Origin: Dethiothermospora halolimnae
Lineage (GTDB): Bacteria > Bacillota > Clostridia > Tissierellales > VENL01
Assembly: GCF_037577855.1 (NCBI RefSeq)
Contig: NZ_JBAKFX010000008.1
Span: 50,655 to 114,654, forward strand
Length of the DNA stretch: 64,000 nt
Direction: 5' to 3'
Part shown: positions 23,838 through 32,492 of the stretch, in pieces
Layout: every line of letters begins with the position of its first letter
How positions within the stretch are numbered: position 1 is the first letter of the stretch
Position numbers and translations under genes: made by a program
Notes under the pieces: model-generated
Told to the model about the DNA's origin: nothing
Databases searched by the model: none
Seen by the model: only the letters and a program-made list of their open reading frames with translations

Positions 23838-24854
23838 ATGACAATAAGTTTTAAATATGAAAAACGAGATATCAAATATTCCTCTGGCTATATTTTCAAG
23901 GGCAAACACTATAGATGTAGTTATATAAAATATAATACATTATATAATAATCCTGCTCCAGGAACGGAACATGTTGAACTTTATAACTTTCATCCTAAGG
24001 GAGATATTAAAGCATCTACTTTAATTCTTCATGGTTTAGGTAGTAGAAACATTAAGTTTTTATTGTGGATGGGTCCCCATCTTGCTTCAGCAGGGGTTAA
24101 TGCAACTGTATTAATATTTCCTGGAAATCATACAAGGGTTGAACATGGTTCTGTGAGTGGTAAAAGCTTTTTATACCCTGATATTGACGTTATGTATAGG
24201 TTTTGGGAACACTCCGTGGTTGATGTTATGTCCTCTATAGATTTGTTAGAGAACTTAGGCTTATGGAAGGACAACAATTGTCTTTTAGGATATTGCCTTG
24301 GAGGGATGGTTTCATCTATGGTTTCTGCTATAGATAAAAGGATAAATCAAACTATTTTTATGACAGCTGGAGGACATATTCCTAAAATACTGTTTGAATC
24401 CCCTGCAACTAAATTTGTTAGAAGAATGTATAAGAAGGGATTTAAAGCTGATAATTATTTAGATAATAAGAAAAAATTATATGAAAAATATAAAAAAGAC
24501 TTGAAGATAGTTAATAAACTATCATTAAGTAAGTTATTAAGTAATGATACTATTCACCCTTTGCTTAAAATAGATCCCCTATCATACTGTCATTTACTAG
24601 ATGAATCTAGAGTCACAATAGTTGATGCATTATTTGATAGGACCCTACCCCTTGATAGTAGAAAGTCATTATATAAAAGGATAAAGGGTTCAAAAAGATA
24701 CATAATCCCAATGGGTCATGTTAGTTGGTTACCCTTTGAATATTTACTTGCAAAATATATACTACATAAGGTTAATATATATGATAAACAAGCTAAGAAG
24801 ATGTTACTTACTAAGGAAAAGATAGAAGACCCCTTAAGCGATGACTTTAAATAG
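23838..24854 (+). CDS. Alpha/beta hydrolase with cysteine in the nucleophile position
   Basis: 338 residues, no signal sequence. ILHGLGSRN (about 63-71) is the oxyanion loop, GYCLGG puts Cys153 where serine is usual, and Asp267 (LFDRTLP) and His294 (PMGHVSW) complete the likely triad. GxCxGG is the lipase-like box of PHA synthases and dienelactone-type enzymes, but the rest looks more like the ABHD18/DUF2048 group than PhaC. It is coupled to the membrane esterase before it (one-base gap). It ends in a hairpin shared with the convergent gene. Confidence 0.72.
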   Translation: MTISFKYEKRDIKYSSGYIFKGKHYRCSYIKYNTLYNNPAPGTEHVELYNFHPKGDIKASTLILHGLGSRNIKFLLWMGPHLASAGVNATVLIFPGNHTRVEHGSVSGKSFLYPDIDVMYRFWEHSVVDVMSSIDLLENLGLWKDNNCLLGYCLGGMVSSMVSAIDKRINQTIFMTAGGHIPKILFESPATKFVRRMYKKGFKADNYLDNKKKLYEKYKKDLKIVNKLSLSKLLSNDTIHPLLKIDPLSYCHLLDESRVTIVDALFDRTLPLDSRKSLYKRIKGSKRYIIPMGHVSWLPFEYLLAKYILHKVNIYDKQAKKMLLTKEKIEDPLSDDFK

Positions 24855-24880
24855 GAATACTTGTCCTATTTAAAGTAGTC
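24843..24880. terminator. Convergent terminator
   Basis: GACTTTAAATAGGA and its complement TCCTATTTAAAGTAGTC form a long stem spanning both stop codons (24854 plus, 24870 minus), followed by TTTTT on the plus strand. Confidence 0.75.
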
Positions 24881-25451
24881 TTTTTGCCTCTATCATTCGT
24901 TGAACTGCAGTTATTATAACAATAGTGGCATATATATATGTTATTATTCCAATATAGCTATTTAAAAGGATCATTAGAGTAAATAATATAAATCCTTCCG
25001 TTCTTTCAGCTATTCCTGCTTGATAGTAAAAACTCTTTATTCCCTTTTTTTCTGACAGTGCCCCTACTGTTAAAAATACAGTTATCGATAATAATATGGA
25101 ACACATTAGTATAAGAAGATTAAACCTTATATCAGGATATCTTAACGATAACCCTATTATTACAGACATTTCAACTATTCTATCAAAGGTTATATCCATA
25201 AGGGTTCCCCATGGGGTTGGACTATTTGATTTTCTTGCCATAGCACCATCCACTGCGTCTAAATATCCTGATAACCATAATAGTATAACTGACATTATAT
25301 TTTTACCATAATATATAAAAAATCCCGATGATATACCTATTAAAAATGCTATAAAGGTAACATGGTTTGCATTTAAATTTAATTTTAATAATAATTGTGA
25401 AGTTTTATTTATTATTGGATTTACATATTTTCTTCCATGGGTATCTAACAT
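24870..25451 (-). CDS. CDP-alcohol phosphatidyltransferase family protein
   Basis: 193 residues, about six membrane helices. The full catalytic motif D-x2-DG-x2-AR-x8-G-x3-D-x3-D is present as DAVDGAMARKSN...WGTLMDITFD (about residues 63-85). Such enzymes transfer a phosphatidyl group from CDP-diacylglycerol to an alcohol. It is last in a minus-strand run of ABC ATPase, two TVP38-type proteins and an Fe-S protein, and overlaps the ATPase gene by seven bases. This matches the position and type of E. coli YnjF; the acceptor alcohol is unknown. Confidence 0.87.
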   Translation of the reverse strand: MLDTHGRKYVNPIINKTSQLLLKLNLNANHVTFIAFLIGISSGFFIYYGKNIMSVILLWLSGYLDAVDGAMARKSNSPTPWGTLMDITFDRIVEMSVIIGLSLRYPDIRFNLLILMCSILLSITVFLTVGALSEKKGIKSFYYQAGIAERTEGFILFTLMILLNSYIGIITYIYATIVIITAVQRMIEAKRLL

Positions 25452-26467
25452 TTATATTCTCCTTCTTCTATAAATATTATTTTTTCTTTGTTGGGACTTA
25501 ATAATATACTATCTCCTTTACGTAATTTAATATCTTCTTTACTAATAACATCTATTATTGTATCTTTTACCTTGACATCTATATATAATAGTCCTTGCCT
25601 AAAGGATATATCCTCTATTATACCCTTTAATTCCCCATTACCTATGGTAAATGTCTCTGGCCTTATTATTATATAACCTTTTCCTTTACCCTTTAACGTT
25701 ATCTTAAAGTGATTACTTATAAAAAAACCATCATGAAATCTTCCGTAAAATATATTATTTATCCCTAGAAACTTAGATGTATATATGTTATTCGGGTTTT
25801 CATATAAATCTCTAGGAGTTCCTATATCTATTACTTTGCCATTATTCAATATAGCCATTTTATCAAATAACATATATGCTTCATCCCTATCATGACTTAC
25901 AAATACTATTGTGGTTTTATATCTTTTATGAATATCTAGTATTAATTTTCTCATATCATCCCTAAGACTTGGATCAAGGGAACTAAAGGGTTCATCCATT
26001 AATATTATTTCTGGATTAGTCACTAAAGATCTAGCTATTGAGACTCTTTGTTTTTGCCCCCCACTAAGGGAGTCAATCCTTCTATTAAAAAAACCTTTTA
26101 ATCCAACTATCTTAAGGATATTTTCTACCTTTTCTATTCTATCTTTCTTATTTTCCTTTTTCATTTTAAGACCAAATTCTATGTTTTCTCCTACCGTCAT
26201 ATGGGGAAAAAGCAGAGGATCTTGAAATATAACAGATATATTCCTGTTTTGGGTAGTTTCCATAGTTATATCAATGTTATCTTTATATATTTTACCTTTA
26301 TCCACAGATGATAAGCCTGCTATTAGGTTTAGTAATGTTGTTTTTCCACATCCAGATGGTCCCACAATGCCAAAAAATTCACCCTTTTTTATTATTAATT
26401 TATCCACATTCAGTTTAAAGTCTTTCTTATAGAACTTTTGTATATTTTCTAGTGTTAATGTATACAT
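25445..26467 (-). CDS. ABC transporter ATP-binding protein (importer type, TOBE domain), no permease nearby
   Basis: 340 residues. Walker A is GPSGCGKTTLL, the Q-loop is VIFQDPLLFPH, the signature is LSGGQKQRVSIARSL, Walker B is ILMDEPFSSLD and the H-loop is VSHDRDEA. A C-terminal TOBE-like extension (about 240-340) is as in polyamine, iron and sulfate importers. No permease or binding-protein gene is adjacent. The neighbours are a CDP-alcohol phosphotransferase (overlap of 7) and TVP38 proteins. This fits E. coli YnjD, whose partners YnjB and YnjC are missing here. Confidence 0.87.
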   Translation of the reverse strand: MYTLTLENIQKFYKKDFKLNVDKLIIKKGEFFGIVGPSGCGKTTLLNLIAGLSSVDKGKIYKDNIDITMETTQNRNISVIFQDPLLFPHMTVGENIEFGLKMKKENKKDRIEKVENILKIVGLKGFFNRRIDSLSGGQKQRVSIARSLVTNPEIILMDEPFSSLDPSLRDDMRKLILDIHKRYKTTIVFVSHDRDEAYMLFDKMAILNNGKVIDIGTPRDLYENPNNIYTSKFLGINNIFYGRFHDGFFISNHFKITLKGKGKGYIIIRPETFTIGNGELKGIIEDISFRQGLLYIDVKVKDTIIDVISKEDIKLRKGDSILLSPNKEKIIFIEEGEYKC

Positions 26468-26503
26468 AAAGTTATCTCCTTTTACCTTTATTATCTTTTT
26501 TAT

Positions 26504-26584
26504 AATTATAACTTATCCCCAGTTATTATAAAATAGTAGTTATAAACTGTGGATTATATTGTTTTATGTGGATAAGTTATAATT
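26504..26584. promoter_or_regulatory. Cluster of three DnaA-box-like sites inside an inverted repeat
   Basis: The arms AATTATAACTTATCC (26504-26518) and its perfect complement (26570-26584) flank a 51-base centre. DnaA-box matches are TTATCCCCA (26513-26521, plus, one mismatch), TAATCCACA (26556-26548, minus, one mismatch) and TTATCCACA (26575-26567, minus, perfect). The site occupies the gap before the ABC ATPase gene and overlaps the end of the TVP38 gene. Confidence 0.6.
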
Positions 26585-27242
26585 CTCTATCATTAAATGA
26601 TAACTTTTTCTTTAGAAGTAATGATACGACAAATAATAACACTAAAAGTAATATAGATATAACAAAACTAGTGGAACCTATATCTGTAGATTTATCTCCA
26701 ACATTTGTATAAACAAATATCCCCGGTATTGTCCCTATTATAGTTGCAGCTAAAAAATCTTTATATTTTACATCTGAAAGCCCGGCACCATAGCTTATTA
26801 TGTCAAAGGGAAATAAAGGGATGAGCCTTAACACTAATATGATAAAAAATCCTCTTTTTTCTATTATCCCTCCTATTTTAGATATATCCTTTTTTATAAA
26901 TCTATCTATAAACTTCTTCCCCAGTATTCTTGTTATAAAGAAGGATAAACTAGCTCCAAATAATGCCCCTATCATTGTATATATAAACCCTTTAAATAAA
27001 CCAAATATCATTCCACTGGATATAGCTAATATGGAATCAGGAAATAATGTTAAGGGTACCAATGTAAATAATATTATATAAACTATAGGGGATAAAACTC
27101 CAAAGGAAGTGACATATTCCTTTATATCACTGGCCGAGTAGCCCTTTAAAATGTTATTCTTATTTACTATAAATATTATAGCTCCTAAAATAACTATGGT
27201 TAAGATATATTTAATTATATTAGTACCTTTCTTCATTTTCAT
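26577..27242 (-). CDS. TVP38/TMEM64-family membrane protein (VTT/DedA superfamily)
   Basis: About 221 residues, several membrane segments plus re-entrant-type glycine-rich stretches. Diagnostic parts: IGALFGASLSFFITRILGKK, LRLIPLFPFDIISYGAGLSD and GTIPGIFVYTNVGD. VTT proteins are implicated in lipid scrambling or membrane transport. The start is taken at ATG 27242 with AGAAGGTG just upstream; an ATG at 27236 is also possible. It overlaps the Fe-S protein gene by about 23 bases and is a paralogue of the product of 28371-29078. Confidence 0.85.
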   Translation of the reverse strand: MKMKKGTNIIKYILTIVILGAIIFIVNKNNILKGYSASDIKEYVTSFGVLSPIVYIILFTLVPLTLFPDSILAISSGMIFGLFKGFIYTMIGALFGASLSFFITRILGKKFIDRFIKKDISKIGGIIEKRGFFIILVLRLIPLFPFDIISYGAGLSDVKYKDFLAATIIGTIPGIFVYTNVGDKSTDIGSTSFVISILLLVLLFVVSLLLKKKLSFNDREL

Positions 27243-28359
27243 TAACACCTTCTATTATTTTTTTACCCCTATATCTATTTATCCACTTAGCTAATGTTCC
27301 TTCATTAACCTGATCAAAATCTATATATATATTATCATTAAATATAAGATCAATGATATGTATACCCTTTTTCCCTGCTTTTCTCATAGATTCAACACAT
27401 TCTTGGCAATAGGAGATAATATACTCTGTCTTAGCCATATTTGCCCTTCTTTTCATTTGAGTTATTGATATATCCTTATTTGTAGACCTTATCATTCCTC
27501 CAGAGCCACAACACAATGTTTTCTCCTTAGAGTATTCCATTTCTTCTATTTTAAAGCCTAAATACTTTACTATATTTCTTACTGCTTCGTGAATCTTAGG
27601 TTCATTCCTTGTTGCACATGGATCATGGATACTAAACACAATACTACTATCTTTACCTATGCCCTTTATTATCGTTGGTAAGCCTATCTCATCTATAACT
27701 TCCCATAATGTCTTCACCCGTAAACCTTTACTATTTTCTTTTATTGTTTTATAGCAGTTTTCACAGGCAACTATAACCTCTTCTATTCCATTTTTAACAA
27801 ACTCATTATTCACTATATTATAATATTTATTAAACTTATCTACATCCCCCATGGAATATGTTGGGTTTCCACAACAATTTAGCATTATTCCAATGTCCAT
27901 TTTTTCTTTTAGAAAGTTATAAGCCTTTATAATTATCTTAGGATTGTAGGCGGTTAAACTACAACCTGGGAAAAATACGGTTTTTGTGGATTTTTTTATT
28001 CCCCTTATGTTTGTGGAAAAGACCTTAGAAAAACTATTTTTTTGATGGAATCTAATGGGTCTATAATTTAATTTTTTAAGATTCTTTTTATCTTCATTAA
28101 CTATATATTTTCTTAAATCTAAAAAAATATCCTTCAAACTTATACCTTTAGGACACACCTCACCACAATATCCACATAATGTACAGGAATAGGGTATTAT
28201 TTGATTTATTTCTTTATTGTTTATAATGTTCTTAAGTAAATCCTTAGGATTATTAGTAAACTCATTTAACATAGAGCATCCTTCCATACATTTATTACAA
28301 CCAATACAGTTTTCTTTAGAATACTCTAGTTTTTCTAATATATTATTATTTAATTTCAT
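27220..28359 (-). CDS. CCG-domain Fe-S oxidoreductase (GlpC/HdrD type)
   Basis: 379 residues. Two ferredoxin-type [4Fe-4S] motifs lie at the N-terminus (CIGCNKCMEGC at about 19-29; CTLCGYCGEVCPKG at about 58-71). Two cysteine-rich CCG domains follow (CGNPTYSMGD preceded by C; CCGSGGMIR), as in heterodisulfide reductase subunit D, GlpC and lactate-utilisation LldE/LutA proteins. It probably passes electrons to or from a membrane or thiol partner. It is flanked on both sides by TVP38-type membrane genes in the same operon, where E. coli has the ferredoxin YdjY between YdjX and YdjZ. Confidence 0.87.
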   Translation of the reverse strand: MKLNNNILEKLEYSKENCIGCNKCMEGCSMLNEFTNNPKDLLKNIINNKEINQIIPYSCTLCGYCGEVCPKGISLKDIFLDLRKYIVNEDKKNLKKLNYRPIRFHQKNSFSKVFSTNIRGIKKSTKTVFFPGCSLTAYNPKIIIKAYNFLKEKMDIGIMLNCCGNPTYSMGDVDKFNKYYNIVNNEFVKNGIEEVIVACENCYKTIKENSKGLRVKTLWEVIDEIGLPTIIKGIGKDSSIVFSIHDPCATRNEPKIHEAVRNIVKYLGFKIEEMEYSKEKTLCCGSGGMIRSTNKDISITQMKRRANMAKTEYIISYCQECVESMRKAGKKGIHIIDLIFNDNIYIDFDQVNEGTLAKWINRYRGKKIIEGVNENEERY

Positions 28360-28370
28360 AATCTCATCCT

Positions 28371-29078
28371 TTAAAGCTTAACTTTAGATTTTTTATTCCA
28401 CATACTTTTAATCATAAATATTAATATAGATACTGCAAATAATATCATAAGGCCGAATACAAACATTTTAGTTCCACCGGTTAGCATACCTCCAACATAG
28501 GAGTAAATAATAGTTGCCGGTAACTGACCTAATCCTGTAGCCCAAAAGAAAGACCAAAATCCTATCGATGTAAGTCCGGCTCCATAACTTACCACATCAA
28601 AGGACATAAAGGGTAACAATCTTGCTATTAGGATTGCATAACTGCCATATCTTTCAAAAAATTTATCAACACTTTCAAGGGATGTTTTACCTGCAAGTTT
28701 CTCCACTGAGTCCCTTCCTAAAAATCTAGCTATATAAAAACATACCACTGCCCCTGCCATGGCGCTGGACCATGAGAGTATAGCTCCTTTTACCCAACCA
28801 AATATGGCTGCATTGGAAAATGTTATTAAAAAAGCTGGTATTGGAGCCGCTATTGATTGAAATATCATAAGTAGAAAGGAAACTACAGGAGCCCATATAC
28901 CGAAGGATAATATATATCCCTTTATTATATCAAGATTTCCTGTTGTGCTGGCCATTTTAAATACCATAAAAACCTTTTTTATAGTGGTATTTATGGGATC
29001 AATAAATATACATATAGCCACTATTACTGCTATTATAGCTATCCTTATTATAGTTTTTTTAATTACACTATTTTTCAC
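28371..29078 (-). CDS. TVP38/TMEM64-family membrane protein (VTT/DedA superfamily)
   Basis: 235 residues. Key stretches are GAVVCFYIARFLGRD, IARLLPFMSFDVVSYGAGLT and GLGQLPATIIYSYVGG, which closely parallel the product of 26577-27242. The start is GTG at 29078 behind GGGAGG. It is the first gene of the operon that continues into the Fe-S protein (11-base gap). A terminator separates it from the rhodanese gene upstream. Confidence 0.86.
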   Translation of the reverse strand: MKNSVIKKTIIRIAIIAVIVAICIFIDPINTTIKKVFMVFKMASTTGNLDIIKGYILSFGIWAPVVSFLLMIFQSIAAPIPAFLITFSNAAIFGWVKGAILSWSSAMAGAVVCFYIARFLGRDSVEKLAGKTSLESVDKFFERYGSYAILIARLLPFMSFDVVSYGAGLTSIGFWSFFWATGLGQLPATIIYSYVGGMLTGGTKMFVFGLMILFAVSILIFMIKSMWNKKSKVKL

Positions 29079-29127
29079 AATCTATATCCTCCCTGTATCA
29101 TCAAATAAACCCTATATATTAATTAAA

Positions 29128-29154
29128 AAGCCCTTCCAATAGTGAAAGGGCTTT
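29128..29154 (-). terminator. Terminator of the rhodanese gene
   Basis: AAAGCCCTT...AAAGGGCTTT stem followed by T-rich sequence on the minus strand, directly after the stop at 29158. Confidence 0.75.
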
Positions 29155-29157
29155 ATT

Positions 29158-29595
29158 TTACTCAGCTAAAAGTTCATCATAGGACCAACCAGCTTGTCCA
29201 TTTTCTAGTATATATAATCTATCTTCACTTATATCCTTTTCCTTTAAATAGTTATATGTTCTTTCTGCACCGCCACCGCCACGGGGACATACTATAATAA
29301 TAGGATTATCTGAAGCTTCTAAATCCTTCATTATGTTATCTAGTTTAGCCTTATCTGTATCTTCTTTTACTGGATATGCATTGGTTTCTATGGCACCTTT
29401 TATATGATGCTTATCAAAATCCTCTTCAACTTGAATATCTACTATTAAAATATCCTCATTACTTTCTATAGCTTCTTTTAATTCTTCTTGAGTATAGTAA
29501 TTAAACCCCTCTTTTTGTCCAGTTTCTTTACTACATCCTGCAAACACTAATGATACTGATAATAATATTAAAATTACGCTAAGTACTTTTTTCAT
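29158..29595 (-). CDS. Rhodanese-domain lipoprotein
   Basis: 145 residues. The signal peptide ends in the lipobox LVFAGCSK, so the domain is extracytoplasmic. The rhodanese core has LIVDIQVEEDFDKHHIKGAI and the active loop IVCPRGGGGAERT, whose cysteine would carry the persulfide; the glycine-rich loop differs from the common CxxGxRS form. It could move sulfur or act on thiols at the outer face. It lies just upstream of the TVP38/Fe-S operon, as the rhodanese YnjE lies within the E. coli ynj cluster. Confidence 0.86.
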   Translation of the reverse strand: MKKVLSVILILLSVSLVFAGCSKETGQKEGFNYYTQEELKEAIESNEDILIVDIQVEEDFDKHHIKGAIETNAYPVKEDTDKAKLDNIMKDLEASDNPIIIVCPRGGGGAERTYNYLKEKDISEDRLYILENGQAGWSYDELLAE

Positions 29596-29763
29596 CTCTA
29601 TTGCCTCCTTTTTATTTTGTCCAAAGAAAGTATAACAGAATGATAGCCTTATATGAAATAGATTGTTTCTATTGTTCCTTATTCATTTATAGATATTTCT
29701 TATAGAAAACTTTGTTTGGAAATTTTACCTTTTCTAATTTATAATTAAGATAGGGGTGATTTC

Positions 29764-31281
29764 ATGGCAGTGTATTATACTGATATATATAATAATGTTA
29801 AAAGTTTTAATCCTAGGGATTTGTGGAATGATAAAAATATAAGTTTCAATAATGTACAGTTGATTTTAAAAGATCAATGGCAGTTTCATAAAGATACACT
29901 CTATATAGGTAAATCTTCAGATATAAATAATAATATAGAAGAAATATCTATGCTATTAATAGATGATACCAATTATGATGACCTTTCAAATAATAATTTA
30001 TTATTATTTCCCTTTAATACAAATTTACCTTCACTTTTTAATACAGTTAATGACCTTTTTAGTACTAACTTAGATATTCTTAACAGTTCTAATATTCTAT
30101 TAAATGCTGTACTTAAAAATAAAAGTCTAGATTATCTTGTAAAAACATCTTCTGACTTATTAAATAATCCAGTAGTTCTTATAGATACAAGTTTTAAGGT
30201 GATAAGTCATTCGGATATAAATGATATAACTGACCCATTATGGGTTAATAATATTAATTCTGGATACTGTTCCTATGAGTTTATCGCTGAAGTAAATAAA
30301 ATGGATTCAGTAAAAAAATCTCCAACAAATGAAAATCCATTTTTAGTAACTTGTAGGGCAAATGATATAAAAAAGTTAACAAGTAAGATATTTATAGATA
30401 ACAAAATGGTAGGTTATGTTATTATGCTAGAATGTAATGAAATAATAGCATATAAACACCAGAAGTTATTAAATATAGTAAGTAAAGTTCTAGCCGATGA
30501 ATTAAAAAAGGATAAATTTTATAAAAATATGAGGGGTCTAATGTATGAAAAACTTTTAGTTGATTTAATAGAAGATAAGATCAAGGATAAAGATATAGCA
30601 GTTGAAAGAATTAAAGGTTGTGGATATAACTTTAATAAAGATTTAGCCCTTTTAGCATTGGACTTATCGGACTATAAGAATAAAGGTCATAGAAATGATT
30701 ATCTAAAGGACTCTATTGATAGTATTTTCCCAATGGGTAAATCTATATTTTATAATGGCTATATATTATATCTGATATATATTAATGATAAATTTATAGA
30801 AACTAAGCTAAATAAACTAGAGCAGTTTATCAAAGAAGAAAAATTATATGTTGGTATAAGTGATACATTTGAAAATTTATTAAATCTAAATCTCCATTAT
30901 AGTCAAAGTATAAATGCTTTAAAGTTTGGTAAAAGATTTGATAATAGTAATGTTTTTTATTATGGTAACTATAAATTACATCACCTATTAAGTAATGTCA
31001 ATGACAAAGACTTAACTAAATATTGTCAACCCGAAGTAATAAAACTAAGAAAATATGACAATATACATAATACAAATTATTATGAAACACTGTATCATTA
31101 CCTTATTAATAATAAAAATACAAATTTAACGGCAGATAAACTCTTTATCCATAGAAATACAATTAATTATAGAATCAATAAGATACAGGAAATAATTGAT
31201 ATAGATTTTAAGGATGGGGAGGCAACCTTTAATATACTAGCTTCATATAAAATCTTAAATTATCATTATAAAAAGGATTAG
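29764..31281 (+). CDS. PucR/CdaR-type transcriptional regulator
   Basis: 505 residues. The N-terminal part (about 1-280) has a PucR-like sensory region followed by GAF-like segments (NPVVLIDTSFKVISHSD). The C-terminus carries the PucR helix-turn-helix: YETLYHYLINNKNTNLTADK and LFIHRNTINYRINKIQEII. It is transcribed away from the rhodanese gene across a 168-base gap, so it may control that cluster, but no operator was recognised. Family members often regulate purine, amino-acid or sugar-acid use. A ribosome binding site (AGGGGTGAT) precedes the ATG. Confidence 0.83.
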   Translation: MAVYYTDIYNNVKSFNPRDLWNDKNISFNNVQLILKDQWQFHKDTLYIGKSSDINNNIEEISMLLIDDTNYDDLSNNNLLLFPFNTNLPSLFNTVNDLFSTNLDILNSSNILLNAVLKNKSLDYLVKTSSDLLNNPVVLIDTSFKVISHSDINDITDPLWVNNINSGYCSYEFIAEVNKMDSVKKSPTNENPFLVTCRANDIKKLTSKIFIDNKMVGYVIMLECNEIIAYKHQKLLNIVSKVLADELKKDKFYKNMRGLMYEKLLVDLIEDKIKDKDIAVERIKGCGYNFNKDLALLALDLSDYKNKGHRNDYLKDSIDSIFPMGKSIFYNGYILYLIYINDKFIETKLNKLEQFIKEEKLYVGISDTFENLLNLNLHYSQSINALKFGKRFDNSNVFYYGNYKLHHLLSNVNDKDLTKYCQPEVIKLRKYDNIHNTNYYETLYHYLINNKNTNLTADKLFIHRNTINYRINKIQEIIDIDFKDGEATFNILASYKILNYHYKKD

Positions 31282-31297
31282 CTTTTAAGCTAATCCT
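31274..31297. terminator. Convergent terminator
   Basis: Perfect palindromic stem AGGATTAGCTTT / AAGCTAATCCT over the stop of the PucR-type gene, followed by TCTT on the plus strand. Confidence 0.65.
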
Positions 31298-31301
31298 CTT
31301 C

Positions 31302-32471
31302 TTACATAATAGTCTTTATAAACATTCTAATTACATCTGCTCCACCTATTGTTGTTCCTAAAACACTTCCTAGGTTTGCAAATACTACGACTAATAATAC
31401 CCTTGTCACTTTATTTTTCCAAAATCCCTTTAGACTAAATACATCTTCATTTAATTTTTGAAAGTCTTCTACCTTAGGTTTCCTAACTAAGGCTTCCACT
31501 AATCCTGCAAACCATCCTGCCGCTATTGTTGGATTTAGGGAACTTATTGGAGCTGCAACAAAGGCAGTTAATATTGATAAAGGATGTCCAAAGGCTATTA
31601 ATGTTCCTATGGCAGATAATGTCCCATTCCAAAGTACCCAACTTATTGTTTGATCTATCCCTGTTTGAGCATTATTATAAAAGGTGTATCCTATGATTGC
31701 TAATATTATTATTGGTATTGACCAACCTATTATCTTACCTGTGTTTCCCTTTTTAGGAACCCTAGATAACTCTTCTATATCTTGGTCTTTATAAATCTCT
31801 TCCTTTACCCCTGGCACATGACCTGCACCTAGTATTGCCACTACTTTTTTTCCAGGGGCATTTTTTATCTTATGGGATAGATACTTGTCCCGTTCATCTA
31901 TAAGTCTCATTTTAAGCTGGGGAAAAGACTCTCCCATTTCCTTTAATGCCGATGTTAGCATATCCTCTGATTTTAATTTTTCAAGTTCTTCCTCTGTTAT
32001 TTCTTCATCGTCAAATATACTAAAAATTATTTGAAAAAATAGTTTTAACTTGCCAAAGAAGCTTATACCCCTCCAAACCCTTCTAAATGTAGTTTGTATA
32101 TCCCTATCGGCTAAAACCAGGTCTGCATCTATTTCCTTCGCTGACTCTATACCCTGTATCATTTCTTGTCCAGGATTGATACCAAACTGTTTAGCCATAC
32201 GTTTTTGAAATGATCCCATCACTAAATTAACTAATAATAATAATGCCTTTTTTTCCTTTATAACCTTGAATATGTCCATCTTTTTCCATTGATCTTTGTT
32301 TACCACAGAACCATATCGTTGGTCATCCAGTTCCACACATACGGAATCCGGCTGCTCCTCTTCTATTACTTCCTTTACCTGTTCTGCACTTTTTTTAGAA
32401 ACATGGGCAGTACCGATTATTATTATCTCCTTATCACCTATATTTAGCCTATCTATATTTTGTTCTTCCAT
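31302..32471 (-). CDS. TraB/PrgY-family membrane protein
   Basis: 389 residues. The N-terminal soluble TraB domain (about 1-230) has the paired metal-type motifs IIIGTAHVSKKS and VAILGAGHVPGV, plus VCVELDDQRY. Four membrane segments follow (about 235-389). In enterococcal plasmids PrgY/TraB limits the activity of endogenous pheromone peptide; chromosomal members are thought to be peptidase-like, with unproven activity. ATG 32471 is chosen because AAGGAA lies just upstream. It may be co-transcribed with the pyrophosphatase gene (21-base gap). Confidence 0.87.
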   Translation of the reverse strand: MEEQNIDRLNIGDKEIIIIGTAHVSKKSAEQVKEVIEEEQPDSVCVELDDQRYGSVVNKDQWKKMDIFKVIKEKKALLLLVNLVMGSFQKRMAKQFGINPGQEMIQGIESAKEIDADLVLADRDIQTTFRRVWRGISFFGKLKLFFQIIFSIFDDEEITEEELEKLKSEDMLTSALKEMGESFPQLKMRLIDERDKYLSHKIKNAPGKKVVAILGAGHVPGVKEEIYKDQDIEELSRVPKKGNTGKIIGWSIPIIILAIIGYTFYNNAQTGIDQTISWVLWNGTLSAIGTLIAFGHPLSILTAFVAAPISSLNPTIAAGWFAGLVEALVRKPKVEDFQKLNEDVFSLKGFWKNKVTRVLLVVVFANLGSVLGTTIGGADVIRMFIKTIM

Positions 32472-32492
32472 AAACATTCCTTCTTTCTAAAA

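Noticed and set aside
26504..26584. Chromosomal replication origin
   Set aside because: Only three boxes, no dnaA/dnaN or AT-rich unwinding element with phased boxes, and the neighbours are metabolic genes; kept as a DnaA-site cluster only.
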